A DNA stretch of 64,000 bases from Anadara kagoshimensis (GCA_021292105.1 CM037863.1:11050589-11114588); one strand, 5' to 3'; counted from the stretch's first letter, positions 10,850-22,019 are shown. Notes: a model not told the origin generated them from the letters alone. Numbers and translations: made by a program.

Positions 10850-10863
10850 ATATATATATATAT
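10779..10863. repeat. (AT)n microsatellite, interrupted
   Basis: About 85 bases of almost pure alternating A/T with two 'tatta' interruptions. Confidence 0.95.
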
Positions 10864-11439
10864 ACTCCTGTTCAACTGACAGTATGAAACACTAAATATA
10901 ACACTGTAGTGTTACCACTGTAAACCATTTTTAATATTATTACTTAACAATAACTGTACCCAATAGACATAAAGAGAAAAAAAGTGTTTTACCATGTTTC
11001 ATCGAGAAAAGATACTTGATAAACGATTTTACAAATACATTCCATCCAATATGACACACAGCTGGTTGTATGAAAACACTTGTTATATTTATTACTTATA
11101 TAACTATGGTATGTATATATATATAAGAACATGTGTGATGTAAATTAATAACGCAATCTTAACATCTTAGACTGATGGGGGGATGTGGGACTAGTATTTG
11201 AATCTTAAACTTAAAGGGAGGAAGGGATGAGTATTTTGGATACACAGAAAAATGTCACAATACTCAGATATCCTATTTTTCCATTTTTTAAGAGACTGAC
11301 TGACATACAGACCAACTGACCAGACAGAGAAGACAGTAAAATAGAGTAATCACTATATGGTTGTCTTGAGACTGGCAGACCCTCCCCCATTAAAATTTCA
11401 CTTAAAATAATATCCAAGTAACACAAATGGACTTACAGA

Positions 11440-11691
11440 TAGACAGTCAGAGAAACAGAGATCAAGACACACTGACCGACTGACTGACTGACTGACTGAC
11501 TGGCAAAAATATTCTGACAGATTTTATGGTTTATACTGATACTGATGCAGATGGACAGACAGACAGACAGCCAGATTGATTTTAGTTGAAGTAGTTAGAG
11601 ACTGTGTGACACACATACAGACAGACTGACTTACTAACAAACACATTCATACAGATTTTATCATACTGGAAAGCACCACAAGTACCAGCAT

Positions 11692-11763
<72 letters not shown>

Positions 11764-11801
11764 AATGGACTTACAGATAGACAGAGATTGTGAGATGAAA
11801 A

Positions 11802-11832
<31 letters not shown>

Positions 11833-11900
11833 TGGACTTACAGATAGACAGAGATTGTGAGATGAGACAGACACACATACACACTGACTGACTGACAAAC
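11440..11900. repeat. GACT/GACA and GA simple-repeat cluster
   Basis: Contains (GACT)n near 11474-11500, (GACA)n near 11553-11573 and 11802-11830, and (GA)n at 11697-11760. A tandem unit 'acaaatggacttacagatagacagagattg' occurs near 11424, 11761 and 11827. Long Ser-Leu frames on the minus strand here are translations of the repeat. Confidence 0.9.
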
Positions 11901-12322
11901 ATTCATACTGACATGTTTCATGCCTTATCACAACTATCCAATCTCAACTCTAAGTAAAGACGATTTAACCCAAAACTTTTTTTTCTGTTTAGGAGAAAAA
12001 ACTTTAAAAACAAAATCTCGAGATTTCATACATAACTTTCTTATTAATAATAACTGTTTTAAGTAAAAGTGTTCCCATAGCGATATTAAATATGATAATT
12101 ATCTTTAAACAGGAAAGTTGGATTAAAATTTTACCATTAAAATTCAATCTTAATTTTAATCACAAAAATGTAGCAGGAACTGTAGGGGGACTTTATTATT
12201 AGTTGAGTGTTAATATGAAGTGTGTGATGCATACACATTAAGCAGGTTGTTGTTTTCAAATTTATGTCAGCATTATTAGACACTTTAAGTAAAGAAATTT
12301 ATATATCACATACCAAATACTT

Positions 12323-12353
<31 letters not shown>

Positions 12354-12639
12354 TCTTATTTGTCAGTTGGCTTGCCAAAAGTTGGTGGTTCTCTCTAGGC
12401 ACTCTGGTTTCCTCCACCATCCCAGAACTGACAGCTTTGATATATTTACATATATACACATTTACATAAATGCACACTCTTAATATCATAGTGGTATTTT
12501 AATATTTCAGTTATTCTTGGATTCATATACCATTAGGCCATTTTAATTTTGGAATAGACAAAAAGCTTTATGACAAGTCTTACCCATACTTTTGATATTC
12601 TCACTTAGATATACCAGTAATGAAAGTTATTAATACCCA

Positions 12640-12865
12640 ATATGATGGTAATGGGTCATTGCTGATCTAAGCCTACCATGACCCTGCCCAAGCATTTGTT
12701 TTTCAAGTTCTCAAGTGACAGACTTGTGACCCCTAATTCTAAATGCCAAGTACTTTTTGAAAGAACAGTCATTTTCAAATTGAATCTTGAAATGGATTTG
12801 CACGGGTTTCGAACCCCCAACCTTCCACTAACAGAGTTTGCACACTAACCACTGAATTGAGTCAA
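12640..12865 (-). mobile_element. SINE head fragment next to dve exon donor
   Basis: Reverse complement carries a degenerate B-box ('gggtttcgaaccccc') and the downstream 'aagaacagtcattttcaa' module of the family at 50578. It begins about 30 bases past the donor of the exon at 12896. Confidence 0.65.
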
Positions 12866-12895
12866 CATAATTGTTATAACAGGTAAGAAAAATAC

Positions 12896-13096
12896 CTTTA
12901 GCATTCATAGCTTCTGTTGAATTGTATCCAAGCTTGACGAGGGAGGCTCTCACTAGCTCACTGAACAGTGTCGTACTGGGGAGAATTGCGTAGCTGTCGA
13001 GTTCTACTGTTGTATGTGAAGCGCCCTCGTTTGATTCAAATGTTACTGGCCCTGAGGTCTGTTCTATGACGCAATGGATAGGTATTGATTTAGCAC
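12896..13096 (-). CDS. dve: dve-like gene, common exon encoding first half of ULD region
   Basis: This 201-base exon has an acceptor at 13098-13097 behind a T-rich tract and a donor at 12895-12894. It encodes about residues 22-89, including SIPIHCVIEQ, LFSELVRASLVKLGY and EAMNAKG, which line up with the N-terminal tetramerisation (ULD) domain of SATB proteins. It begins with the last two bases of a glycine codon. Both the exon ending at 18277 and the exon ending at 39959 end with the missing G, so this is the first exon shared by the two predicted isoforms. Confidence 0.92.
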
Positions 13097-13776
13097 CTGA
13101 AAATAAAAAATAAAATTTCAATATAAAAGTTTGTTTTAAACCAGTAAATCGGACATTCTGTGGGAGTTTTGCATGGCGATACAGTCTCCTTCAAGCTGAA
13201 AATTCAAACTAAAACAAAAGTCAAACTTTAATCTGTGGCTTGACATAGTAAAACTATATACCAAATATCAAGCTAATAACTTACAAATGGACAAACAAAG
13301 ACAGACTGAGTGTAAACCTAAAGTCCCCTTCTGATTTACTGGTAACAGACAAATAACCAATGTTTGTCAACTTGGTGGTGATTGAAATTTGATTTCATCC
13401 CATATACATGTACATCAGACTTTTATTAAGATAAACCACCCTTCAAATATATCACATATATTTCCGAGGTTGTGGTCTCTCTTCAAAGTGAGATTTTACC
13501 TGTATCATGTGAGCAACTTTTTTTTTATTTATTTATTACTTTTTCTGCCAACTTAAGCAAAAAGATTTCATTATTCAGGAATGAATCTATTACTATTTTA
13601 ATTTAATTTTAATTTTTCAGATAAATTACACCTTTGTTTCATCTGAGCTACCTGTCATCAACTAATTACAGGTGAGCTAAATCTCAATTAATTTACCTCT
13701 AACAAATCATCACAAATTATACTAATCGCTTTGTAATGGAGTAATACTTGTATACTGAGTGTGGGTTAAAAAACAT

Positions 13777-14290
13777 GAAATAAAGTTGTTAAGAGTGCTG
13801 ATAGAAATATTTAACTTAGACAAAGGGCAATAACTCTGCAAAATTGGGTTTGCAAGTTTCAAAAGACGAACTAGTCTGAGATATTACTTTGATAAACTCT
13901 TGTATCAAGTCTTACTAAATTCTGTTGAGAAATAAAGTTGTAAGAACGCTGACAGAAATATTTCATTTAAATAAACAAAGGGGAATAACTCTGCCAAATT
14001 GGGTTTGCAAGTTACAAAAGACGGACTAGTCTGAGATATTACCATGATAAACTCTTGTATTAAGTCTTACTAAAGTCTGTTGAGAAATAAAGTTAAGAGT
14101 GCTGACAAAAATATTTTACTAAAAAAAACAAAGGGCAATAACTCTGTCATATCAGGTTTGCCAATTACAAACCACTAACTAGTCCGAGATATTAGCATAA
14201 TAAGCCTTGTTTCAAGTTTTATTAAATTCTGTTGAGAAATAAAGTTGTTAGACACTGTCAGAAATACTTGCATTTCACTCAAATAAACAA
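13777..14290 (+). repeat. 151 bp tandem array, about 3.3 copies
   Basis: Units begin 'gagaaataaagttgttaaga' at about 13777, 13928, 14079 and 14231, with steps of 151-152 bases. Each contains 'aaagggcaataactctg' and 'actagtctgagatatta'. Copies differ by substitutions and small indels. Confidence 0.88.
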
Positions 14291-14377
14291 AGAACAAACT
14301 ATATCTTTACAAATTTTAGAAATTTGGCTACTGATATTTTTCAAATTTCTGGAAACCAAGCACTTTCTATATATTAT

Positions 14378-14549
14378 CTAGGTTTCCATAAATTTAAAAT
14401 AATTAGTAGCCAAATTTCCAAAATTTGTGAAAATATAGTCCTTTTTAAAGTATTTTTCCACAAATTTGCTAAAATAGGTTACTTTTTGAAAGAATTCCTC
14501 AGAAATTAGTAGCCAATGGCGATTTTGGCTACCAGGAATGGAAACATAG
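14378..14549. mobile_element. 172 bp MITE, CTAGGTTTCC...GGAAACATAG termini
   Basis: Has inverted ends around 'tttccat' and 'atggaaac', and internal 'agtagccaaatttccaaaat' and 'aaaataggttactttttgaa'. The element at 49137-49308 has the same length and is nearly identical. Flanking ATTAT on both sides suggests a 5 bp target duplication. A partial inverse copy overlaps just upstream (14310-14360). Confidence 0.82.
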
Positions 14550-14749
14550 ATTATTATATACATGTTATATATATTTATTTGGAAATGACATTCTTTATCT
14601 AATGTCTATATTTAGAGAAGACATTTTCTATCTATCAAATAATGATATTTATTTATTGGTGCTTATTCAAATCTTTAAACATGAAAACTCTTAACAAAGA
14701 GGCGATTGTTTTTGACAAAAATCACAAGTAATATTTATGAGGCCTGTCT

Positions 14750-14910
14750 GACAAAATGACTGTCGAAATCCTCCGTAAACCCCGAGGAATGACGGTGATA
14801 AATTCTGATCCAAACTTTATCCTTTATTATCATCCAGCGCCCGATTTAATCATATCACCGACCAGGATTTATCCTACCAAAACAACTCGGATTAATCCCC
14901 AATAACATGC
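14750..14910. other. Unique-sequence island with a GGATTAATCC site
   Basis: Less AT-rich and less repetitive than its surroundings, with 'cctccgtaaaccccgaggaa' and a palindromic GGATTAATCC, the K50-homeodomain type core. A candidate conserved non-coding element, on sequence texture only. Confidence 0.3.
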
Positions 14911-15268
14911 AACATCAAAAAGTTACGAAAGGCATTAGAATTTTTGTATTTGTGTAGCGGAAATCTAAATCCTCATATGTATTAAAATGTAAAACAGGAA
15001 ATGTTATCAGTTTACGAAAATCTGGTTTTTAAGACTTCCATTTTCTCTTTCATAAATAGTGTTTTAGTCGTTCATTTGTTTTTCGAAATCTAGATATTAT
15101 TATTTCTAGAAAGGGACTTAAACCTATTACACAAATCTATTCACATCTTGAATCATATCCAAAATCATATAAAAAACACTTCGTTTCACTTTTACAGAAA
15201 AAATTTATCTAAGAATGTCTGAAACTTGTGCATATTTTGGTGACATGTGTGTGTGTGTGTGTGTGTGG

Positions 15269-15442
15269 CAGTGTTCATTCTAAAATGGGGACATGGGGCC
15301 ATATACCCCTTACTTTGCCAAATGACCCCTTTGTTAAGGTCATAGTAGGTGATATTTAATATTGCAAAATTGCAAAAATATTGATTTATGGTAATAAAAT
15401 TTCAAAATGACTCTCCTCTGAAAAATCCTAGAGTGAACACTG
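15269..15442. mobile_element. 174 bp inverted-repeat element, CAGTGTTCATTC termini
   Basis: Starts CAGTGTTCATTCTA and ends TAGAGTGAACACTG. Flanked by GTGTGG on both sides, but the left flank is a (TG)n tract (15247-15267), so the duplication is ambiguous. Relatives: 40189-40383 and about 60850-61052. Confidence 0.75.
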
Positions 15443-16060
15443 GTGTGGGAATAGTGGGATTGCTATAGTTGTACTCGGTACCGGGTATATGTGTGTCTAC
15501 AAAATGAATGGAAAGTGTTACAGTGCCCTAATGATATATATGTGGGGAATATGGTGTTGTCTCTGTGGCATATGTGTTGGACACTGTAGTGGGACACAGA
15601 AGTGGGGTCTAGAAGGGCAGTTACAGCAAGGACAAGAAGAGTTTTAAATTTAATGTCAATCATGTCAAAATAAAAACAGTTGCTAAATTTTCTAGGTTTA
15701 TAGTATTTAATTATCAACAAAAAGTGACTAGCAATAAAATTAGAGAAAAACTCTAAATTAAGTTTTCCATTGAGCACCAGAGTTTCTTCCACTATCCCAG
15801 AACTGACAGTATGAAAGGAGACCTTAAAACTATCACAGATGTTAAAGGGGGTAGCTAAGTGACAGATCTGTCACTACAATGTATATAGAAATATAAGAAC
15901 AATACCAGTTTTTATACCTTAGGGGTGTTAGCTTCCTCATACCACATATCCACGATATATATGTGTGTGTAAAACAGAAATGTGCCCCATTCACACTATA
16001 TATAACAACCAAATCAAAATTTTTGACAACTTTAATCTTTTAATTGTTTCATCTCTAAAA

Positions 16061-16290
16061 ACAGATTCGACATTCACAATAATTTCTTAACAAAGATTTT
16101 CCTGAACTTAAATTCAGCACATTCTGGCAATATTTTTTTCGGACAACAATTAAACATTTAAAAAAAAAAAAATAAAAATAAATGTTATAAGCTTGAAGTG
16201 ATTTTCAAAATGACACCTTAATTTCCTGAATTAGCCAGATTTAAGTTAATGAAAATCTTAGTTAAGAAGTGATTGTGAATCTGTGACCAG
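16061..16290. mobile_element. Palindromic MITE copy 1 (diverged)
   Basis: Left arm 'cattcacaataatttcttaa' followed by 'caaagattttcctgaactta'. Right arm 'aaaatcttagttaagaagtg' then 'attgtgaat'. Same plan as the intact copy at 28348-28601. Confidence 0.75.
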
Positions 16291-16476
16291 ATGTTAAGGG
16301 GGATAGCTAAGTGAGAGATCTGTCACTACTATGTGTTACACAGAAATTGTGTTCCTTCACACACCAAATCTTAAGTTTTTGTCAATTTAGAGCACATGCC
16401 CTACCTATATTTCTTCCCAATCACAGGCCTTGAATTGTGTTTTTTATTCTTGAATAATTGCAATTCCCCCCACATT

Positions 16477-16477
<1 letters not shown>

Positions 16478-16533
<56 letters not shown>
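16478..16533 (+). repeat. Poly-C tract, 56 bases
   Basis: Uninterrupted C run after 'cacattt'. It yields poly-Pro and poly-Gly frames that are not genes. The true length may differ because such tracts are error-prone to assemble. Confidence 0.95.
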
Positions 16534-16945
16534 TTGTTATTCCTGAAGAATCGTGATCCCCCTTTTTTCTTATTCCGTAGAACTGTTATCCCCCCATTTC
16601 TTTGTTTCACTGTCATATCTTACCTAAACTTAATCTTTTAATCCTTTCATCTCCAAATACAGTAACCAAAATGCCACATTGACTGCATTTATGACTTTAG
16701 GGGTTTGCTTTGATGTGATGCACTGGTAATTTTCTACCTCAAACTTTTGTATTCAATATAGAATGCCTACAGGGTAGAGTTTTTAGTTATCTTTTCATTC
16801 TATTTACAAAATCACCATACCAAATTCAAGTTTTAAAGTCACCTCTTATATTCTAAACTTTTTAGAGACCCCCCTTTCCATTTTTTTTTAAATAAAAACA
16901 TATACTAATTGAGATGGAGACTGTTACCTACTATATAGCTATGGT

Positions 16946-17036
16946 ATGTTTCCATTCTTGATTGCCAATATCCTTTATAAAGGGACTATATTTCCACAAA
17001 TTTTGGAAATTTGGCTACTAGTAATTTTTGGAAACT
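16946..17036. mobile_element. Fragment of the 172 bp MITE family
   Basis: Shares 'tttccattcttgattgcc' and 'caaattttggaaatttggct' with the copies at 14378 and 49137. Confidence 0.6.
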
Positions 17037-17129
17037 TAGTTTTGACTGCTGCAGTTATTGAAATCAATCAATTTGAGATTACACATTGCAGTCTATAGCT
17101 ATTAGTGGTAGAGTATTGAATACTTGTAA

Positions 17130-17290
17130 CTTAAAATATTGGTCTTTTATGCCCCAGTCAAGATTCTTACACTTATTAGAGGTGGCCAGTTCTTGGATTA
17201 TGGAAGAAACTGGAGTGACCAGAAGAATCCACTACTTACAGCAAGCAAACTGACAATGTTCTTACACTACAATCTGCTGGAGTAGGATTC
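17130..17290 (-). mobile_element. SINE fragment, reversed, Ser/Leu-tRNA-like family
   Basis: Reverse complement of the '...tttcctccaccat...ttgactggggc' tail. Reads 'gccccagtcaagattcttac' on the plus strand. Confidence 0.65.
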
Positions 17291-17335
17291 ACACTCAAGC
17301 CGTAAAAGGGGGTACTGAAGATCCTTTTTTCTCTG

Positions 17336-17624
17336 TTTAAAGTTAAAGTCTGTCCCGAGCCATTAGGCCGATCAGGCAGGAGCTTATCCCGGTTTTGGTG
17401 CGTTAAGCGACTGAGAGTACAAGACTCTCCCCTGAATGGGACGCCGGTCCATCGCAGGGTTAACCCCCAGCATTTTGCTGGTACTCATTTATTTTTCAGC
17501 TGAGTGAACTGGAACAACGTGAAATTAAGTGTCTTGCTCAAGGACACAACACATCGCCCGGTCCAGGGATCGAACCCACGACCTTCGAATCATGAGTCCA
17601 ACGCCTTAACCACTAGGCCACGCG
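17336..17624 (-). mobile_element. tRNA-derived SINE inserted with 12 bp target duplication
   Basis: The reverse strand starts with a tRNA-like head: A box in 'gtggcctagtggttaaggcg', B box in 'gggttcgatccctgg'-type sequence. A conserved middle follows ('cttgagcaagacacttaatt' and 'agttcactcagctg'). Perfect 12 bp duplications CTTTTTTCTCTG flank it at 17324-17335 and 17625-17636. The right flank continues as the tail of another SINE family ('ggtactctggtttcctccac'), so it is nested. Confidence 0.88.
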
Positions 17625-17990
17625 CTTTTTTCTCTGGGTACTCTGGTTTCCTCCACCATCCCACCATTGACAATCTCCGCATAAGTGAAGTAATCTTCAC
17701 TGGGGCATATAACACCATTATACTATTCACTCTATTCTTTAAACATAACCATTACTGTTAATGTAAGCCTGGAAAACCCTGTTATATGTACCATATGCCC
17801 ATTTTTATCCAAATTAACCTGAACATAAATGACTTGTAAACGGGACATAACAATGACCGTTCAGTACTGGTCAAGCATGACATGTAAATATGATGGAAAT
17901 ATATAACAGCCCCAATATAACTAACACACTACCTATCTTAATACACTAGGATCCAATAATCTGTTCACAGATAGTAATTCAACAACAACA

Positions 17991-17997
<7 letters not shown>

Positions 17998-18031
<34 letters not shown>
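17998..18031. repeat. (TA)n microsatellite
   Basis: About 34 bases of TA repeat, some 250 bases from the proximal dve exon (inside the intron). Confidence 0.95.
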
Positions 18032-18039
<8 letters not shown>

Positions 18040-18276
18040 ACAGTAAAACTTGAATATTGAGTAAAAAAAAATAAAACAACTAAAAAACAATGAAAAAATA
18101 TATAGCCAATCTTATAACTTAGCTGAGAGAAAAATAGTAGTTGTTATTGTTTTCGAGTGGGTTTTTAATTAGAAGTTGAGCGTGGTCTTAATTGTACACA
18201 TATGAGAGACAGAAGAAAAATGTGTTTTACGCTATAACACACATGATAAACAAAACACGCGAAAAAAACATCTTAC

Positions 18277-18340
18277 CATCTTTATAGGACTGAGTTAAAG
18301 CCATCCAAGAGGCAAACATCCTTACTCTATCCACCTCCAT
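18277..18340 (-). CDS. dve: dve-like gene, proximal first coding exon (short isoform)
   Basis: This start exon encodes 21 residues beginning MEVDRVRMFASWMA, then one base of a glycine codon, with donor GT at 18276-18275. An in-frame TAG at 18367-18365, nine codons upstream of the ATG, supports a true initiation exon rather than an internal one. The phase fits the exon at 13096, which gives a 728-residue protein. The 5' UTR limits and the promoter are not visible. An inverted CCAAT box lies within about 20 bases upstream of the ATG. Confidence 0.8.
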
Positions 18341-18771
18341 CTTGACCGCTTGACCAATAGCCTCCTAACTCCACTACGAAGCTATAGTCACAGGTAGGTA
18401 ATGATCAAGACAGGTGCTAAATCTCCAGGTAAATTGATGGACATATGTCACAGGATTAATATGTATTATTGAACTAGACTAATGAGCTCACCTGTAATTT
18501 ATGGCCAGGTAAAAAACATGGCTATGATCAGATGAACTGGACTGGTGGGGTTAATTAATTTAGTACTTCCCTATGGCATATAGGTAAAGAGAAACCAGTC
18601 CAAGTGTGACTGGTCTGAAGTTATCGGGAAAACCTTAACTAGCCTTTGATTTTAAATTTTGCATTTTGTGCAATAGAGAGATCGAAATATCTATGGAGCG
18701 GATGGAGAGTGTTTAATAGAGAGGCGATGTTGGATGGAGGAAGAAGATGGCGAGACTTTTTCCATATACAG

Positions 18772-18773
<2 letters not shown>

Positions 18774-18807
<34 letters not shown>
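18774..18807 (+). repeat. (GA)n microsatellite
   Basis: About 34 bases, roughly 430 bases upstream of the proximal dve ATG. Reading frames across it on both strands are not genes. Confidence 0.95.
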
Positions 18808-18808
<1 letters not shown>

Positions 18809-19341
18809 TTCTCAAGAACCATATAATACAACACTTTTGTCCTTTGCTTTTTCTATTACTAATCAATCCATTGCTTCAACAACTTGCATTTTATTTTTCA
18901 ATTGATTAAAAGAAATGTGTATGCTCAAAAGTGCAGGCAAAAGGGGGGTAAAAATAAATCAAACTAGATCAAAAATGAATATTTCATGAATGTGTGCAAT
19001 TTAGGATTACGGTAATTTTCAAATTAACTCTTCAAGGAGCACCTGTTTTCTGGTCTTAAAAAGGTATTAAGACGATGTGAATATGTTGTCTAACATATGT
19101 TTTATTTTTATTTCAGAATACAATTAGTTTTTGGCACAAAATTTTGGAAATATTGTTTTCAAAATTTGAAACTAACCTAGTAAGGTATTAAGACAATATG
19201 CATACAGTATAAAGATTTCTAATGAAAATCTCAAAATTCTTCAGATCTAATTTACAGAATTTTTATTCATGTTTCACTCAATCTCAATTGCTGATTATTC
19301 AATTAACTTTACAGGTACATGTATGAACACCAGCCCCACCT

Positions 19342-19795
19342 GGAGGTGTAAGACAAGGTGATGTTTTCCGACGTGCAATACCTGTAACACAGATAAAGAG
19401 TGATGTACAGTGTGGTCATAACAGCCAAACTTCAGTATCCCTTTGAACTTTTCAGGACCAGGTTCCGGTTTCACAATCATTCCTTAGCTTAGATTTTCCT
19501 GAACTTAAATCTTGCAAAATTACAAATCTTTATAATTTTGTCAATTTTCAAGATATTCAGGAATTAAAGGTATCATTTTTAAGATCACTTCGAAATAAAA
19601 ACATTTGCATTTAGTTTTGACAAAAATATTTATCAGTAGTTCCAATAAGGGGTTACCAAAATTTGCTAAGTTTAAGTTAAGGAAAATCTTAGCTAAGAAA
19701 TGATTGTGAAACCGGGGCCAGAAGGTGTAAGACAAGGTGACGTTTTCCGACATGCCGTACCTGTGACATAGATAAAGAGAGATGTACAGTGTGTC
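19342..19795 (+). repeat. Flank duplication around a palindromic element
   Basis: A unit of about 73 bases ('ggaggtgtaagacaaggtga' to 'gatgtacagtgtg') appears at 19342-19414 and again at about 19722-19795, 380 bases apart, bracketing the palindromic MITE. The second copy abuts the LINE remnant. Confidence 0.75.
19456..19721. mobile_element. Palindromic MITE copy 2
   Basis: Left arm 'ccggtttcacaatcattcct' then 'tagcttagattttcc'. Right arm 'ggaaaatcttagctaagaaa' then 'tgattgtgaaaccgggg'. Internal 'aaggtatcatttttaagatc' matches the copy at 28348 in reverse. Confidence 0.85.
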
Positions 19796-20886
19796 TATCT
19801 ATACTTCTAAGAACTAAAGGACTGCGCGCATGGTATAATTTAAAACATAAACTAAGTACATCTGACTATCTCTCTGTTAGCACACTAGTTAAAACGTTAA
19901 ATTCAATTATTAAACCAATAATTCTGTATGCCTCGGAGGTATGGGGCACTCAAATCTGCAATATAGGGAACGATAATATATTTCAAAATTGGAATAACAA
20001 TGTCTGTGATGAAACCTTGGTAAAAATCTGTAAATCGATCCTTCAGCTACCTAGGAAATGCTCCAATGTCGGCCCCCTGGCAGAACTTGGTACATATCCT
20101 CTCTCGTTAAATATATTTATAAATACTATTAACTATTGGAACAGACTAGTTAACTCAGATAGTCATAGACTGATACATAAAGCATATCTGGAGGACTTAT
20201 CAATCTCTCAAATAAATAATAAACTATCTACTTATTTCAAAATTAATACTCTTCAAAGAAACTAAACATAGATTGCCACACAGTCCAAAATTTGACAATC
20301 GAAAAAGCACTTAAAACAGAATTCTTACAACAGTACACAGTACAAACTTCGGATGCACACACTAAATCAAATAAACTTAGAACATATTATAAGTTTAATC
20401 CCTGCATGGAATACGCGCCATACTTGGCTATTAGAAATAATTCCCATCGCACATCATTTACTAAATTAAGACTCAGCGCACACGATCTCGAGATAGAGCG
20501 CGGGAGGTATAAAGGTTTACCAATTTTAGAACGCACATGCAAGTTGTGCACAGGGGATCATATAGAAGATGAGCTTCATCTCTTATTATCCTGTTCGGCA
20601 TATGCCGCCTACCGAAAAAACATATTTACTATTTTATCTCATGTCTTCCCAGACATCTTAAAATTTAACTTCTCTGAACTATATACATTCATGTTCAATC
20701 CCCCTGAAAGACACTCTGCCCTTATTGCAAGATTTGTACATAATTGTTTCTCACTTAGACAAAATATCTTAAAATGCCATTAACTGTTTTGTTCTTATTT
20801 GTATGTATATGTAACTATTATACTTGTATTGACTGTACACGGCCCCTAGAGGGTGTATTTGTACAATAAAGTATTTGTATTTGTAT
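19796..20886 (+). mobile_element. 5'-truncated non-LTR retrotransposon (LINE), 3' end with one frameshift
   Basis: The first frame (to about 20260) contains the end of a reverse transcriptase thumb, with the motif IIKPIILYASEVWG. A shift of frame near 20255 is followed by a second frame to 20783. That frame holds the C-terminal segment ('RLSAHDLEIERGR') and a zinc-knuckle-like CCHC cluster (C-x2-C-x9-H-x4-C; first Cys codon at 20538). An AATAAA at 20865-20870 and a short TATTTG tail end the element. The catalytic part is lost. Except for the frameshift the frame is clean, so the copy is fairly young. It is antisense to dve. The clade is not certain (CR1/L2/Jockey-type tail). Confidence 0.88.
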
Positions 20887-21476
20887 ATAGCATTGTGGAT
20901 TATTCCCTTTGTGTAGTAGAGAGAGTTACATAAATTAATCACCTGTACTGTCAGTTTCTTTTATTTATGACAGACATTAAGAGCTTAGATGTACATGTTG
21001 TAAAGATATTTTAAATCTGGATCAAGGCAACAACATGTCAGCCAGGACATACACCTTCAAATTATAAATTAAATACTCTTAATAAATATATAGATAAGAA
21101 CCCCCTTTCTTTTTCCTTATCATATTAAAGTCAAAAATACTTTTAATTCATATCTTAATATCAATTACCTCAATAATTCATTCATTTATGTCAAGAGTTA
21201 TCTCCTCTTGTTTTTTTAAAAAGATATTTGAATTATTATTAAATATATATTTTGGTATAAATTTTTTTCCCATTAAAATCAAATTTTAATTTTTCAAAAC
21301 ATAAACAACAGATTTCTAATAGAAAATTTTGGAAGTAATTAATTTTTAAGATATAATCTGTATAAAGGCAAAATATGTCGGACCATTTAAAAACATAAAT
21401 ATACTTAAAACTTACAATACAAAAAATAACTCTACTGGGATTATATCTATGGTTTTTTTTTATTTTTTTTTTCTTC

Positions 21477-21492
21477 GGGGGGGGGGGGGGGG
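21477..21492 (+). repeat. Poly-G tract
   Basis: About 16 G after a T-rich stretch. Confidence 0.9.
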
Positions 21493-21711
21493 TTTAAAAA
21501 TTATTTAATTTCTTTTAAGTTAAACCCTAAATTTCACAATTACAGAACTTTGTTTCCTTTTTGTATGGCCCAGAGATACAGATGAGCCTAATCTCAAAAA
21601 CTTAAGAGAATCTTTCGTTTTTTTAAACTTTACACTCTTTAAAATGTCTAATATTCTTAGAACTTGGACCACAATCTCCATCACAATGGAAAACATCATA
21701 CATAAATGGTT

Positions 21712-21716
<5 letters not shown>

Positions 21717-21742
<26 letters not shown>
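21717..21742 (+). repeat. (AC)n microsatellite
   Basis: About 26 bases of AC repeat. Confidence 0.95.
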
Positions 21743-21746
<4 letters not shown>

Positions 21747-22019
21747 TGGAAATGAATCCATTAGAATAAGAACGCTAATTTATATACATTAATCAATGAA
21801 ATATTAAGAGTTTTAGCAGATAACAGGCTGTTACCATTTTTTGGACGGATGGATGAATTTAATTGAAATTGAAAAGATTAAAAGCTCGGAATAAAAAATA
21901 TCTATTAATCAATATAAAAGTGAATTAGTTATATCTTTTTCTATCTAAACATGACACATAAAGCAGATTAACATTTTTAAAATAAATATAACAGCTTAAT
22001 ATTTTTCTCCCATTTTCTG

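Larger units (their letters stand above)
10349..12895 (-). other. dve intron 2
   Basis: 2.5 kb intron. It contains a dispersed mollusc-type repeat (10425-10620), half of a CAGGGG-type element (10655-10775), an (AT)n tract (10779-10863) and GACA/GACT and GA arrays (11440-11900). A (TC)n tract (12327-12352) and a SINE head (12640-12865) whose edge is 30 bases from the donor of the exon at 12896 complete it. Confidence 0.8.
13097..18276 (-). other. dve proximal intron 1
   Basis: 5.2 kb intron of the short isoform. It holds the 151 bp tandem array, a 172 bp inverted-repeat element, a GGATTA-bearing unique island (14750-14910), a CAGTG-type element (15269-15442), a palindromic element (16061-16290), a 56-base C tract, nested SINEs (17130-17720) and a (TA)n tract (17998-18031). 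Confidence 0.8.

Noticed and set aside
11582-11931. Leu/Ser-rich open frames on the minus strand (also 520-810 and 18639-18866)
   Set aside because: They are translations of GA/GACA microsatellites.
16396-16641. Poly-Pro and poly-Gly open frames
   Set aside because: They run through a 56-base C homopolymer and have no other protein-like content.
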